The notes under the pieces: generated by a model
Databases searched by the model: none
What the model saw: the letters and a program-made list of their open reading frames with translations, nothing else
What the model was told of the DNA's origin: nothing
Part shown: piece after piece, positions 45,552-57,240 of the stretch
Position numbering within the stretch: position 1 is the stretch's first letter
Layout: every line of letters starts with the position of its first letter
Position numbers and translations under genes: made by a program
From: Pisaster brevispinus
Taxonomy: Eukaryota > Echinodermata > Asteroidea > Forcipulatida > Asteriidae
Reading direction: 5' to 3'
NCBI GenBank assembly: GCA_023634235.1
Contig: JAMKCF010000013.1
Location: 10,718,296-10,782,295, forward strand
Length of the DNA stretch: 64,000 nt

Positions 45552-46123
45552 ATGGTTGCAAATTGCTCTGCAGCCATATGTCTCAGCAGAGAAAAGAGAA
45601 AGGGGCCCGGAGTCCTTCGTAAGTTGACATACCATAGGTAAGTAGGCCTACATGTTTATTTAATTTTTTAAAATTTTAGCAATTAGCTAATTACCATTGA
45701 TATGAACTCCATTTCGGTTATTTATCAGGTTTACTCTTTTCTTTCCTCCATCGTATGCTGTAATGATGATATTCATTGGGACTTTGGGTCTAATACTACT
45801 CTAGGCTATAGTCTAGAGTGTTTATTGCACGGTAATGAATGGGTTTATACGGTGCGATAGTATTATTGGGTAGTGGTTGTGATTTTAGTCGTTGTTTAAT
45901 TAAACTCCTCTCAAGTGATACGTACATGGTTTTGTTTAATGCTTGTAAAGAAAAACTCCATTTACATTTTAAATAATTGTTATTTTACTCCAGATTCCCC
46001 CATGAAGACTCAAAACTGATGCGCGAGTGGGTTCATCGGATAAAAAGGATGCTCCCGAACGGTAGAAAATGGAGTCCCACTGCACAAGACCGGCTTTGCA
46101 GCAACCATTTTGCACTTTGCTGA
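45552..46123 (+). pseudogene. THAP-domain gene in two exons, truncated
   Basis: Exon 1 (45552-45637) encodes MVANCSAAICLSREKRKG and ends CATAG|GTAAGT; exon 2 (from 45994, acceptor CTCCAG) continues RFPHEDSKLMREWVHRIKRM, then KWSPTAQDRLCSNHF. The joint C-x4-C...C-x2-H pattern with the central FP and W is a THAP finger. Right after CSNHF a stop is met; deleting seven bases (GCACTTT) would restore the expected ADPDC continuation, so a small insertion probably killed it. Lies 94 nt after the gag-like ORF. Some RT-like phrases downstream are too weak to call. Confidence 0.6.
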
Positions 46124-48169
46124 CCCTGACTGTTTACATTGTAAAATGATGGAGCAGGATTTGAAGACAAATAATTTAGATATTACCAGAAAATGGTATC
46201 AACTCAAATTGGGGAGAGGAACCTTTTTTGTCATTATCTTCAAAACTCTATCGGCGACATCCGCTGGGTTTTTCCTGTTCGCATCATAAGGGGTTGTGTC
46301 CGACAATTCTGTCTGACGAAGTTTCAGGAGGTGCATAGCCTCGATTGACCTTATTTCGGCAGGCTTTATGTTAGTTTTAATGGCCTTTGGCCGGCTGATG
46401 TATAATTTCTGTTGATAGTTTGTTACTACTGTTCTTGTATTTTTCAGTGTATATTTAAATATTCTGAAATAATTGTTAACATCTGTACTTTTTACTATTG
46501 TAATGCGCATCTGAATATTGTTTTGTTATGAAACTTGCGCATATGAATAAATTATTAGATTAGATTAGATTAGATTAGAATTATTTATTCAGCCAACGTT
46601 AAAAAGTTAAAACCAAAAACATCGGAAATTGTAGTGCAACTCGAGCTCTCTAGATTTTACATTATAACTGTAATGGTCTGTTTTATGGGTTACCCGACTC
46701 TCTTCTTGTTAAAGCTTCAACGGTTTCAAAACTCTGCTGCAAGACTTGTTACTTATTGCTTTGTTTTCTTTAATTGTATAATTCAAACTATGCACGGTCT
46801 ACGTGCACACTGCAGTGTTTTTATGCTACAACCGGTGACAAATAAATGACTAGTCCATGTTATAATTATTTACACCTTTGTGCTTATGTTGAGTTTATGA
46901 ATCTTGCTTTTTGTCATTTATCCAAGAAATGGGTCTTTAATTTGTGCCTCAAACCTGTCAAATAGTATAGCCCACCGTGTTTTTAAGGACTATTCTCCAT
47001 GTTCATCTTCAGTGCGTTACCACCAGCACGTGACTTTTTAGCGCGTCCATGAAGAACCAGGAATTTTTGTGTACGGCTTATGGTGCGTATGTACGCGCGG
47101 CCGATCTAGGTATTATATTCTATATCTATGATATACGCGGGTAGATATACGCAGCTGTGATTGGCCTCGCAAGTTGTTTTTATTGTGTTCTGGCGCATCT
47201 AGAAGATGCAAACTTTTAGAACAAAGTTTCGCTTTTGTCGCAGCTCGGTTACGAGCAACATCTTCATCCCACCCCATCCCCCGCTCCTCCAATATTGGAG
47301 TTAATTCAGAGGTTGCGTTTGCTGTGGCCTATTTTTATGGGATTTAGGACTGACACCTCCAAGTTGTAGATTAAACCATATTTATCATACTTTATAGTTA
47401 AGCCGTTTATTGTAAGCACAGCTATATCCATTTGTTCAAGTGGGGCTTTTTCCAACTGTAAGTACATACGGTGGAGTCACTCTGTGCACCTTCGGTGATA
47501 GTTTGTTAATAAAGTACCGTTTTAAGGTAAATACAACTTCATATACAAATTTTAAGGGGGTATGGATTACTATTACATACCTAATGTTATCATTCTAAAT
47601 ATGATAATATACACCTTTGATATGGGTATGTGTGACCGGGTTCTGTTGAGGTAGCATCCATGGGTATGCGTGCCCGGATGCCAGTACGGTGCTTTTATGA
47701 TAACTTCTGATACTTCAATTCCTGTGGGTTTGTGTGCCCGGGTTTTGGAGTTGCATCTGTGGGTAGGCGTGCCCGGATGCCTTAGTTCTAATTTTGAGTA
47801 TTGTGCAAAGTTTGTCAGTTCTATTAACTAAAGAAGGTAGTTAAGTCCATATAAATGTTAAGCTGAAGTAGTGTGTGTAATTGTACTTGGTAGTAGTAGT
47901 TAGGAAGGAAGCCGATGTGTCCGTCTTTTTGCACCGAGTCATATTGGCAACACACTCTTCTTTGTGAATGTTTTGTAACGTTTCTCCCATGCTTGTACAC
48001 AGCTCACTGTCCAAATGAACACACATTTACACAACACGACGAACACACAAGAAGGTCAATGGTCAACAAGTTGTTTTTGTAGCTATTTTTTATATGTTAT
48101 TGTATCTATCTTGTCCGCTGTAGCGCCACCTTTGGTAAGTTTAGGCCTAATTTAAATATAAATACTTAC
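46124..48169. other. Gene-free stretch
   Basis: It contains a short ATTAG/TTAGA tandem run (46550-46578, typical of some LINE tails) and diverged repeats of GTGGGTATGCGTGCCCGGATGC (47620-47790). No credible coding region was seen on either strand. Confidence 0.5.
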
Positions 48170-48357
48170 GCATTCACGCACTCCCTCACTCGCTCCCAAC
48201 ACGCCAGTTTATGTTTGTTGGTCAATTTTCCACCCTTTAGTGGCCCCTCGATTACAGATTTTTCCTCGATATAGCTTGCGGCCAAAGCTAGGTCCATTTC
48301 GACGGAGAAGGGTGAGGATTTCTTTGCCATCGCCACTGCATTCATTTCGCCCACCAT
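48170..48357 (-). CDS. Myb/SANT-like exon of a Harbinger-type element
   Basis: The ORF starts MVGEMNAVAMAKKSSPFSVE and contains the trihelix/Myb-like pattern F..E..LAL..Y...., then KLTNKHKLACWERVRECVNA, ending at donor AATGC|GTAAGT. Proteins like this (NAIF1/Myb_DNA-bind_5 type) accompany PIF/Harbinger transposases. The TIR-like sequence at 48521-48542, upstream in the direction of transcription, supports that origin. Later exons and a transposase are not visible, so it is probably a fragment. Confidence 0.6.
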
Positions 48358-48399
48358 TTTGTCGTGATTTTCTTCGTCTTCTTTTTTGCTTAAGCAGAC

Positions 48400-48542
48400 G
48401 ATCTAAAATGTTGCGCGCGCAATTTGTTTACGTGCTTAAGTTAGCAACCGCTGGTAAAATACGTTTACGCTTAAGCAAATTGTTTTGCTACAGTAAGCAA
48501 ACAAAATTGCTTACCGTTAAGCATCTCTATGAAATTGGGCCC
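48400..48542. mobile_element. Harbinger-like terminal region
   Basis: The outer end, reverse-complemented, reads GGGCCCAATTTCATAGAGAT and is followed by palindromic GCTTAAGC-type motifs (GCTTAAGCAGACG, ACGCTTAAGCAAATTG). It matches the ends of the MITE at 980-1173. Its outer edge coincides with the break in a duplicated segment (see 48541-48990). Confidence 0.55.
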
Positions 48543-48990
48543 AGCGACCACGCCCAAGTGTCACCACCCCATCCAACATTAAAAAGCTTTTATTTCCCTT
48601 GAAGTGCTAAAAATCTGAATAAGTATTCTTTCTTAGACAAGACACATTTGCCAAGTTCCACACATTACTTAGGTGCACAATTTTCCATCCCGAGCTCTGA
48701 GTCAAAGGAGGCAGCAGCATGGGCACACAATGCATTACATGCAGACATTAGAACTATATTAAATGCGACCTGCTGCTAAAATAATGAAAGATCTTAGTAA
48801 TTCAGCCAGCCGAAAACAATCCCGCAGAAGGGAACAGGTAAACTGTTAATGTTCATCTCGGCAACAATGTGGTTGAAAGGAACTCAAAAAAGATTTTTTT
48901 TTTTCTTCTTAAGGTACAAACTGTGACCATAATAGCACAAGTGATAATCATTTCACATAAACAGTTTGTGGTCTGACATTTCGAGCCTAG
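48541..48990. repeat. Segmental duplicate of 54645-54995
   Basis: Shared phrases in the same order include AGCGACCACGCCCA, CTCTGAGTCAAAGGAG, AATGCGACC, GTAATTCAGCCAGCCGA/GGGAATTCAGTCAGCCGA and AAGTGATAATCATT. Homology stops at the outer end of the Harbinger-like terminus at 48540. Coding content is not clear. Confidence 0.7.
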
Positions 48991-50439
48991 CAGAGTCTTT
49001 CTCGAAGGATTTTTTTCTAATTTCTTTGTAATTAAAAACATTGTTCAAATTTATTAATTTCAAAAAGAGGAAAATGTTGTATTACTATGTTTTACTATGA
49101 TATGCGGAGGCACACATACTGAAGTTGATGGTAAAGAATACTCAACCTTATGACCACCTCAATAGACTGCCTCACGGCGCCAGCAATTTTAGATCCAGCT
49201 CTTTTTCTTGTTTTGACACAAAATCAAACTCTTAGACATAAACTTGACAGGGCACAACCCGAGGCCAAATCCATAATAGCCAGGGTAAAGTGATCCTGTA
49301 GTACGGAATTGCAAGGCCCCTACCCGTATCAGTCTTTAAGATATGCACCGAAATGTTAAACACTTTTAAGAAGAACAACAGACTATCTGCTGGTCTCAAG
49401 GTAAAAACAGGTATGTTTTACCAAGTAAGGGTTAACAGGTTTTCTAGTCGACCAATTACTAGAGAAGCTGTAACCGTGCTTAATGCAGCCACCCAATATT
49501 AGCCACCCATGTATGCATGCCATTTAGTGACACCTGTAGTTCTGTATTGCAATAATTCTACCCGTACAATCTTTAAGAAATGCACCGTTATTTTTCAGGT
49601 CATCATAACAACATCGATTACAAGCCTTCTGTCTGATGATGTGCCATCCACTTGGAGTACAAGTCCACCGCCCAAAAGGGCAAATTTACAACATACAACT
49701 CTTTTGCACTTACTACCGCCCATCTCAAACATGCAGTACGTAGCCAACATTCTTAAACGTGTTGTTGTCTCAAAAAGTACGAGCTTGTTTTATGAAGTTC
49801 GACCTGATTGTTATGAGCAGTATATGGTAATCAAACTCCTCTCTTATCGCTTAGGATTCTTTCTAAAATGGTTTTCTTTTTCTTCTTTTCTTTTTTTATT
49901 TTCTTTTTTATTTTTTTTTAATTAGCAGTTCTTCGATATCGACCACAGATCTAAGCTGCCTCCAAATAAAAAAACGAAACTTAAAACAATTGTCGTCATG
50001 AAAGTTTTATGCTCTAGTAAAAAAAAAATGCTCAAATCAATATTGAAATAACATCTGATATATCGCCCGAAAGAGCCCCTAATGGTCGTCGGTATAAAAA
50101 GGAAAATGACGACAACATTGATAAAACTATATGTCTTTTTACTCTTAATTAAGGGATCAACGATCTGTACTGGTCCCTAGGGGTCTATCTGACTGTCTCA
50201 ACATCTGAAAATTACCTTTACAGCATGTATTATTACTCCTGAAAGTTTCATACTCTTATCATTAATGAACAATTTCACTGGAGCTTATCCGCTGCACTAA
50301 TGCGATTGAACTCGGCTAACCAGAATCCATCTGAGCATCACTTTCTGTCGACATCGTGACATCAACATAACAAGACTGCTTGCATTGTACAAAGAAAGTT
50401 GGCTTTAGTCAAAACATAATGAGTAAATAAATTACATAC
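48991..50439. other. Gene-free stretch downstream of the orphan signal exon
   Basis: No Ig exon partner for 50440-50500 was found here on the minus strand. A T-rich tract lies at 49870-49925. The 138-codon plus-strand ORF at 49509-49925 has no family signature and is not called. Confidence 0.4.
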
Positions 50440-50500
50440 CTCAAAAAAAACCAAACAATATGGTAAGCAGCTTGAGGTTGACACGAGATTGTCCTGCCAT
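50440..50500 (-). pseudogene. Duplicate receptor signal-peptide exon with a stop codon
   Basis: The 61-nt exon encodes MAGQSRVNLKLLTILFGFF and then TGA directly before the donor G|GTATGT. Length, start and donor match the exon at 21882-21942, and the preceding bases (GTCCCTTG, GTCTGTCC) are shared. In the paralog the codon at this position is GAA. With the stop, and with no Ig exon found downstream, this is likely a dead copy from a tandem duplication. Confidence 0.7.
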
Positions 50501-50979
50501 GGCTGTCTGTCCAAAAACAACTGTCGTGTCCCTTGATTCGAGTTTTTCAATCTCAAGCTCAACGAGAGAAAACGAGGAACTTAGGAGTGAACTATTGATT
50601 AGTGATTTATGATTGATTCGCACAGTGTTTACAATCCAAATAATGGAATTTGGCTTCGAGGCTTAAATAACTTTTTTATCATTAAATAATTTAAGGTTTC
50701 CTCCTTGCACAAGAAGGATATCCGGGTGTCTTTCTTTAGTATTAATAGTTCGATGTGAAATCCCAAATCTGAGTATCTATTAACAAAACGGTTATCTTCC
50801 CATGTCTTGCAATATGAACATCATATATTCTAAAGAGGTTTGACGGCTAGATTGTTTATGTACTAGAAGCAGTTGCGCAAATAAGAGAAAAAGAGGGAAT
50901 TATAGATCACGTGTTTCAGTGGACCGTTAAAACCGGGATTTTAGTAACCCCAATTGAGTCACACATTTAGTAAATCTGT

Positions 50980-52345
50980 GAAAAATTGGGGAAATTGTTT
51001 TTAGGGGAGTCATTGAAACTAGGAGGGTCTTTGACCCAAAGTGGGCTCAAAGTATGTCAGGTGTTTTTGCTATCAAATGAAAGAAAATTTAATTTTAAAT
51101 GCTGGAAGTGGTGTTTGCTGTGTCAATGTATTTTACTGTGAAAAGTAAAACTTAATTGAAGATGTTGTGCTAGTTAACAAGGAATCAGCACGCTTATTAC
51201 ACAGTTTCTATGTAAAGAGGACCTTGAAACTGCTTAAATTAATACTTTACTATGTATCTATCAAAGTGTGTCACATTGTGTGAGGCTGGTATCAACATTG
51301 TTCAAGGAGGGGGTGTGAGAAAAAAAGATTGACCGAGTGCCTAGGCACACAGTTTCTTTTTTTTCCTTTCTGTCCTTCCCCACCCCCATACCACAAACGC
51401 ATACCTGTTGTTGTGTTTTGCCATTCACCATTCGTACATTTTTCCTACCTCCAACATGTTTCATTTCTATTTATATAAAGAACTGTATAAAACGCCTTAA
51501 ACTTTTTTTCTAAAGCTTGCCTTCCAGTACATGGTTCTCACTCAACATGGGGTGAAGCCGTGGCCGAACGGATAAGAACACCTAACACAAGCCCTGGTGT
51601 TTCTGATTAGTACAGTGTGGGTTCGAGTCACAGTCGTAACATTATTGTGTCCTTAAACATAACACTTAACCAATATTGATGTGTCCCTCGGATGGGACGT
51701 GAAGCTGTAGGTCTCATGAGTTGTCTTATGTTGTCCAATGCAAAAGACAACAGTTTGCCCCGGTGTTCCTGGTCTGATCGGCAGCATATTGCGCCACAGC
51801 ACCTTGTAAACATGTGCATGGTGCTATAAAGGAATAGGTCTCGTACTTTAAAATGTAGCTCTACTACAGTGCAAGAAAAAATACTGCATTATTATTACAA
51901 TTATTAGTATTACTATTATTTTAACAAATTAAGGACAACAACTTCTGTAACGTAAGACAGTGGGATCAGAGGGTAATAACACCCTGTTTCTGGTCATGTG
52001 TGGATCACTCATGTCTTTAAAGCATGTATGGTGAACCACGTGCATAGAAAGATATCCAGTGGGACTAATTCAGTTGTAGTCCCACTGATTCCCATCTCTA
52101 CAAAGACTTTACAACGCAATATACATTGAACAAAATTAAAGTGCTAGCTGACTCCTTGTTAGAAGCACCTTATCTTTAATCAAGTGTTACTATTCACATG
52201 ATAATAAAATGACAAAATAAACATCACTCTCAGTGTTTAGAATCAAATTTCCTTTCATTTGATACATGACATACATTGAGAAAAATTTGGGTCAATGACC
52301 CCCAGTTTCAATGACCTCCCCCCCCCCCTTCGAAAAATAATGTCC
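50980..52345. mobile_element. Element with ~250-bp imperfect terminal inverted repeats
   Basis: Left arm GGGGAGTCATTGAAACT...TTTGACCCAAA...ATGTCAGGTGTTTTTGCTATC is mirrored by the right arm (52075-52345), whose reverse complement reads GGGGAGGTCATTGAAACTGG...ATTGACCCAAA...ATGTCATGTATC. Both arms also share TCAAATGAAAG, AATTTAATTTTAAA-like sequence and AACAAGGAATCAGC/AACAAGGAGTCAGC. The interior includes a SINE and no transposase. Exact ends and target duplication are unresolved. Confidence 0.6.
51548..51840 (+). mobile_element. tRNA-derived SINE
   Basis: The head has polymerase III boxes (CCGTGGCCGAACGG as box A and GGGTTCGAGTC as box B, near 51554 and 51620) typical of a Ser/Leu-type tRNA origin. 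The body has CCTCGGATGGGACGTGAAG, a phrase recurrent in SINEs of echinoderms and other marine invertebrates. It lies inside the inverted-repeat element. Confidence 0.7.
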
Positions 52346-54644
52346 CCAACCCCTATCGGTTCTTACTTTTTTGTTGGTCAATGTTGACACCCATATCTAA
52401 CAATATCCGTTGAAATTGGGATATCTTTTATCCCAATATGCAAAATGCAAAAAGCGTGAATGGATCCAATTCCGAGATCACAGAAAATAAGTGCATAGAA
52501 CACCACAAGCGCCCTACAAGCGCTCGAATGTTTTCAACAAGCGTGCACGCAAAACAGTATATTTTGGTTTGCCTATCAACATTGGTTTTCGGTGTTTCCC
52601 TACCAGGGGTTTAGCGACGAGAGGTATCGATACGGCGCGCTGCCCATGGTAGCGAGGCTGGGGCATACGCGTTTGTACCTCTGCTTAGGAAATCTATAAG
52701 GCGTTTGTAATTCATAATTGTCTCTACGGATGTCAGAAGGTAATTAGCATAATTGCACGGGAAGGGCTTATTGACAAGCAAACTAGTGAAGTCAATATTA
52801 TTATCATGATGACGTCAGGTGAATCAGGTCAACAGCCAAGCTTCAACTGGTTAACATGGTCGTTTCCAAGATCGTACAACGATAATATAGAAAAGGTTAG
52901 ACGTAGCCCTGCTTCGACCCCATCCGGTGCTCTATTACAAACAAGTTTAATGGCAGAAGGTACAGGTTGACTTAGTGATGCAATATACTTGAAACTGATC
53001 CCATGGTGCCATTCCGTTACCAAACACTTTTAACATCCAAATATGTGTAATTTGTATAAGCACATTTATACTATAAAAATGAGACATTATCTAGAAAAGA
53101 TAAAATGCAAAAACAAAAATCCTGCCTAAAGGTGCTTTTAATGGTCAACGTTTATTGTTGCATTGAGTTTTACTGAACTTTCAAATGTAACCAAAAAAAA
53201 TCAGTGAGACTTGACCTTCGGATGCGTTTTTTTCTTCTTCTTCTTCTTCTTTTCTTTTCTTGTTTACCCAATTTTCGTTCACAGTTCCAACACACTGTTT
53301 TACAAAAAATTGAAACAAAAACAAACTGGGGGTTTCTCGGTCACTACTATAGCAAACTTAAATTGATAATAAATCCTACCTTTCCGGCTTGTTTTTATTT
53401 TTTAGTTTGTCTTTTATAAAATAAGATGACATGTTTATAACTAAAACAAGTATCAACACACTGGTAGTTAAACTGGTATATTAGTACAGTACCACCCACA
53501 CGCTTTTTGGAATAATGATTATATTATAATATATATATTTGTTAAACTAAATTTCCACATATTTGCAAAAATTATATCTGTGTTGATTAAAAAAACAAGG
53601 ATTTATTCTCTTTTCGCTTCGAAGGTTCGAACACTCCAAGTAATGCAGTTCAAGTTTAATTCCGGGTTTAACTTAGCTCTGTTAAGAAAACAAAATACGA
53701 TATTTGAACAAAAATAAGGAAATGCATCAACAGTTTCAAATTCAATCAGAGTCATGTCGATGGCCCAAACAGTTGATCTGTTTGGCATTTAGCCTGAACT
53801 AACTATGGCTGTTTTGGATAGTAAGTTTGTGCACTTTTGTGTATTATTCGTGGATGAGATATCGTCAGAAACTTCCTCCTTTAAGCAAATGGAAAAACAA
53901 TTGTCTGTTTCAAACGAGTGTTTTTTGGGTGTGTTTTTTCAAAGAGTTATTTTGTAACAGTTTCCTTCTAAATGTCGTGTTCTCCTTTAGCGTTTAGCGT
54001 TGATCATGCAAAATCCAGGATCCAACATTATGAAAATTAGTGTACTGCGAAAGGATAATCTGAAAAGCAGTAACATTTTGATCTGCTTTAAATTATTATA
54101 ATAAAATCGCACTACTGAGTTGTTTGATGTAACAATAAAATAATCATGGCTTAATAAATACATATCGTCGTCAAATAGTTTTGTGCGGTCTGGGCATTGT
54201 TACGTAGAACCAACTCATTTTACAAACTGAGGCGGTTAGCACGACAGCAAAGTTACACAAAATTGGAAAAGCTAAATGATGATGAAAGGGAAAACTAGCA
54301 ACAAACAAATTGGTACAGGTCCAGACATTGTATACAGTCTCAGATAACAAATATTTGAATTTATTTACATTTAAACAGCAAAAGCGAATCTAAAACACTT
54401 ACAATCGGTCAATAATGGAGAGCATGAATTAAAGCGACTTGGCACACACAAATGAATATTGACTATTGTCAAAATTTGAGGTTGAAATTTACCGTAAATA
54501 AATGCCACCTGCTCAAACAACTCAGGTCTCTGGAATGGGGAGTCCGGCGCCAACCACACATTCGCGCGGAGCGGGATAGTGGGTAGTCTTCACAGCGGGA
54601 CATCTGAACAGACCAAGCCTCCAGCCAGAACACAGCATGTAGCC

Positions 54645-54995
54645 AGCGACCACGCCCAGGTGTCGTCCTGCCAGTGGTAGTAGCGCCGTCAATTCCTGTG
54701 ACTCGGCCGGTACACATCCCATCCCGAACTCTGAGTCAAAGGAGTCCGCAGCGTGGGCATACCATTCCTTATATATACGCACATTAGAATTAAGTCAAAT
54801 GCGACCAGTTGCTAAAGTAATGAAAGAACTTGGGAATTCAGTCAGCCGAGAACGATCCAGCAAAAAGGAACAGCTAAACTAGGAATGTTCATCTCCGCAA
54901 TAATGTGGCTGAAAGGAATTCCAAAAAGAAATCATGCGGTACAAATGTTTACCATAACAGCTTAAGTGATAATCATTACACATTTAAACAAAAGT
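54645..54995. repeat. Segmental duplicate of 48541-48990
   Basis: It has the same ordered phrases as the copy at 48541-48990, without the Harbinger-like end. Here the left neighbour reads ACACAGCATGTAG before CCAGCGACCACG, giving the likely pre-insertion arrangement. Confidence 0.7.
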
Positions 54996-56429
54996 AAATA
55001 CAAATCTCAACCACTCAAACACCAATTAAATGTGAAGGGGTTTTTCCCCTTTACTGGGGTTTTTCCTCCCACATCCCAACCTGAAACTTGTTATTCAAAT
55101 TGTCTACATGCAAAAAAGTCACAGTGTTTTCTGCTTTTTAATTAGGGTCCTTTCTTTCGTTACCAAAAATACAACAACAAAAACAGAAACAATAGCAATA
55201 TTTACCAAAACTTTCCCGAAATCGCATTGAATAGACGTATGATACTCATCGTGTTTTCACCCCCTCAACGACATTTTCTACAATACAGTGCATCTTACGA
55301 TAAAGGGAAACTATTTCGTTGTAAAAATAAAAGTAAAGAGAATGGGTCGAATGCAAGAGGAAAGTGACTTTTAAAGTTAAGCCTTAACACACATGCTTAC
55401 ATTGGTTTCTATTGTAATTTGCTTCTATAACCTTTACAATGTGTCTACTCCAATGTATATTTAATTTAGAGCGTAATTACCAACGGTAGTTATATCCACT
55501 CAGCGGCTCTTGGCAATTAGGTTATTTATTAATCAATGGTTTCAAAACACACACTACACAATACAATTACGAAAAAATAATTCAATTTAGTACAATAGTA
55601 AAGCAGTAGTACACTAGGCCAATACTTAATCATTTCAAATATTATGTTTACATGCTCTTTCATAATTATACGACGTAATCGTGCATCCCTAAGTATGTTT
55701 ACCTTAATATCCACTTGAACAAAGTTAACGTTAATTTTCTTATATATAGGAACGGTTAATGAGTGCGTAATGATTGCATTTTATTTTACTGAAACACAAT
55801 TAATAATGTTTATAATAAAACTAACAACCAAGCAAATAAACAAACAAACAAACAATCAAAAACAATTATCAGTGTCGCCCTGGGCAAAACGCCGAGTTTT
55901 ACGAAGATCCCTAAACGCATATGTAAGCCAAACATCACCTTGACGTTACACTACGGACTCGTTTTGTTCCCCACAAACACAAAAACGTATGTTTATTAGT
56001 TAGTAAATAAAGCATATGTCTGAAACAAAAAGCCATTCATGTCAGACAGCAGCGGTTTGTGTGATCATTGTATGGTTGGCTAATCAAGCACTTCTGATTG
56101 GACTGTGAAAGTTTTCCACACGAGAAGGGTACACGAGTCGGGTGAAGGGCATGCCAAGGCTTGCGGAGCGGACCACACCGGTTCAAAGAAATGGCTGCAC
56201 AACCAAATCTCATAACACAGTATTATTCCTTTCAAAAAATGATGGTATTTTTTTACATTGTATTTTGACTGGACTTATTTATTTTATTTATTATTATTAT
56301 TTTTTTTTATCAGTAGGCAGGCCATTATTCATTCTATGAGCAACAAACAATGATTTAGCAAGGATTTGTTTTCTTCTAAAATGCCAATGCGGCTGTAACA
56401 TACAAAGCCTCCAAAGGTTATTGATTACT

Positions 56430-57240
56430 TCACAACGAATACTAACTATTCAAATAGCGCGCTCAAGCTCATTTCGTTCAATAATATTGAAATTGCTTGT
56501 ACGCAATTTGTTGTGTGTTCGAAAAAAAACCGTTTATTTTGTCTATTCGATATCAGTTAGGTTACTCAAAATCGTTTTGGGGGCAATAATTTATTTCAAG
56601 AGCTCATTTTTTGATTTCGAAGCTATTTGAAGTGACGAAGTTATTTTTTTTTTTTAGTGCGTAAAATGTTTAGCTCTCGATTTGTTTTTCTCGTAAACGA
56701 AACAATTCGTTTCTTACACATAAAAATCATGATGTGCTCTCGAAATTGTTTCGAAATAATTTCGAGCACGAAATAAAGATTATTAAGCATGCAAAATTGT
56801 TTCGAGCTTATGAAATAGTAAACGTTACACGCAATAATAAATTTTGAGAGTGCATGAAATGAATTTGAGTGTTAATTTGCGGAAGTGGATGACATAAATT
56901 ATTTCTTGTGTTCAAAATTAGTTTGCGATCACGGAACAGTTTTTTTTTAGAGAATGAAATACGTATTTAGAGCGTTCAAACTGATTGCAAGCGCACGAAT
57001 TGATGTTGTTTCTAGTGCGCAGAATCGTGTATTTTGTACCCTTAACGTATTTTGAGTTCATTGATTTTTTTCGAGCACAAGCAATCATTTATTTCGAGCT
57101 CTCACTAATTTTGGCCGAATTCCAGCATTTTTTATTGAACCTCCCACGATATTATTTTGGAGCACAGGTCGAGTAAATTATTTTTACCGTTCAAATTGAT
57201 TTCGAGCGGAATAATTGAATGAAAGTGAGCGAAAAAATAA
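56430..57240. repeat. Degenerate repeat array with TTTCGAGC motifs
   Basis: Phrases such as TTTCGAGCACGAAAT, TTTCGAGCTTATGAAAT, TTTCGAGCTCTCAC, AGCGCACGAATTGA and TCGAGCGGAATAATTGAA recur every 30-45 bp. It shares vocabulary with 16690-17040. No domain-bearing ORF is present. Confidence 0.5.

Noticed and set aside
46546..46580. ATTAG repeats as telomere-like sequence
   Set aside because: There are only about five short units, and the motif is not TTAGGG; a LINE tail is more likely.
49509..49925. 138-codon plus-strand ORF
   Set aside because: There is no domain signature; the end is a Phe/Ser-rich translation of a T-rich tract.
54469..54782. GC-rich minus-strand ORFs as an EGF exon of a receptor
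   Set aside because: Cysteine spacing does not fit EGF in any single frame, and the conserved duplicate at 48.7 kb does not keep the reading frame.
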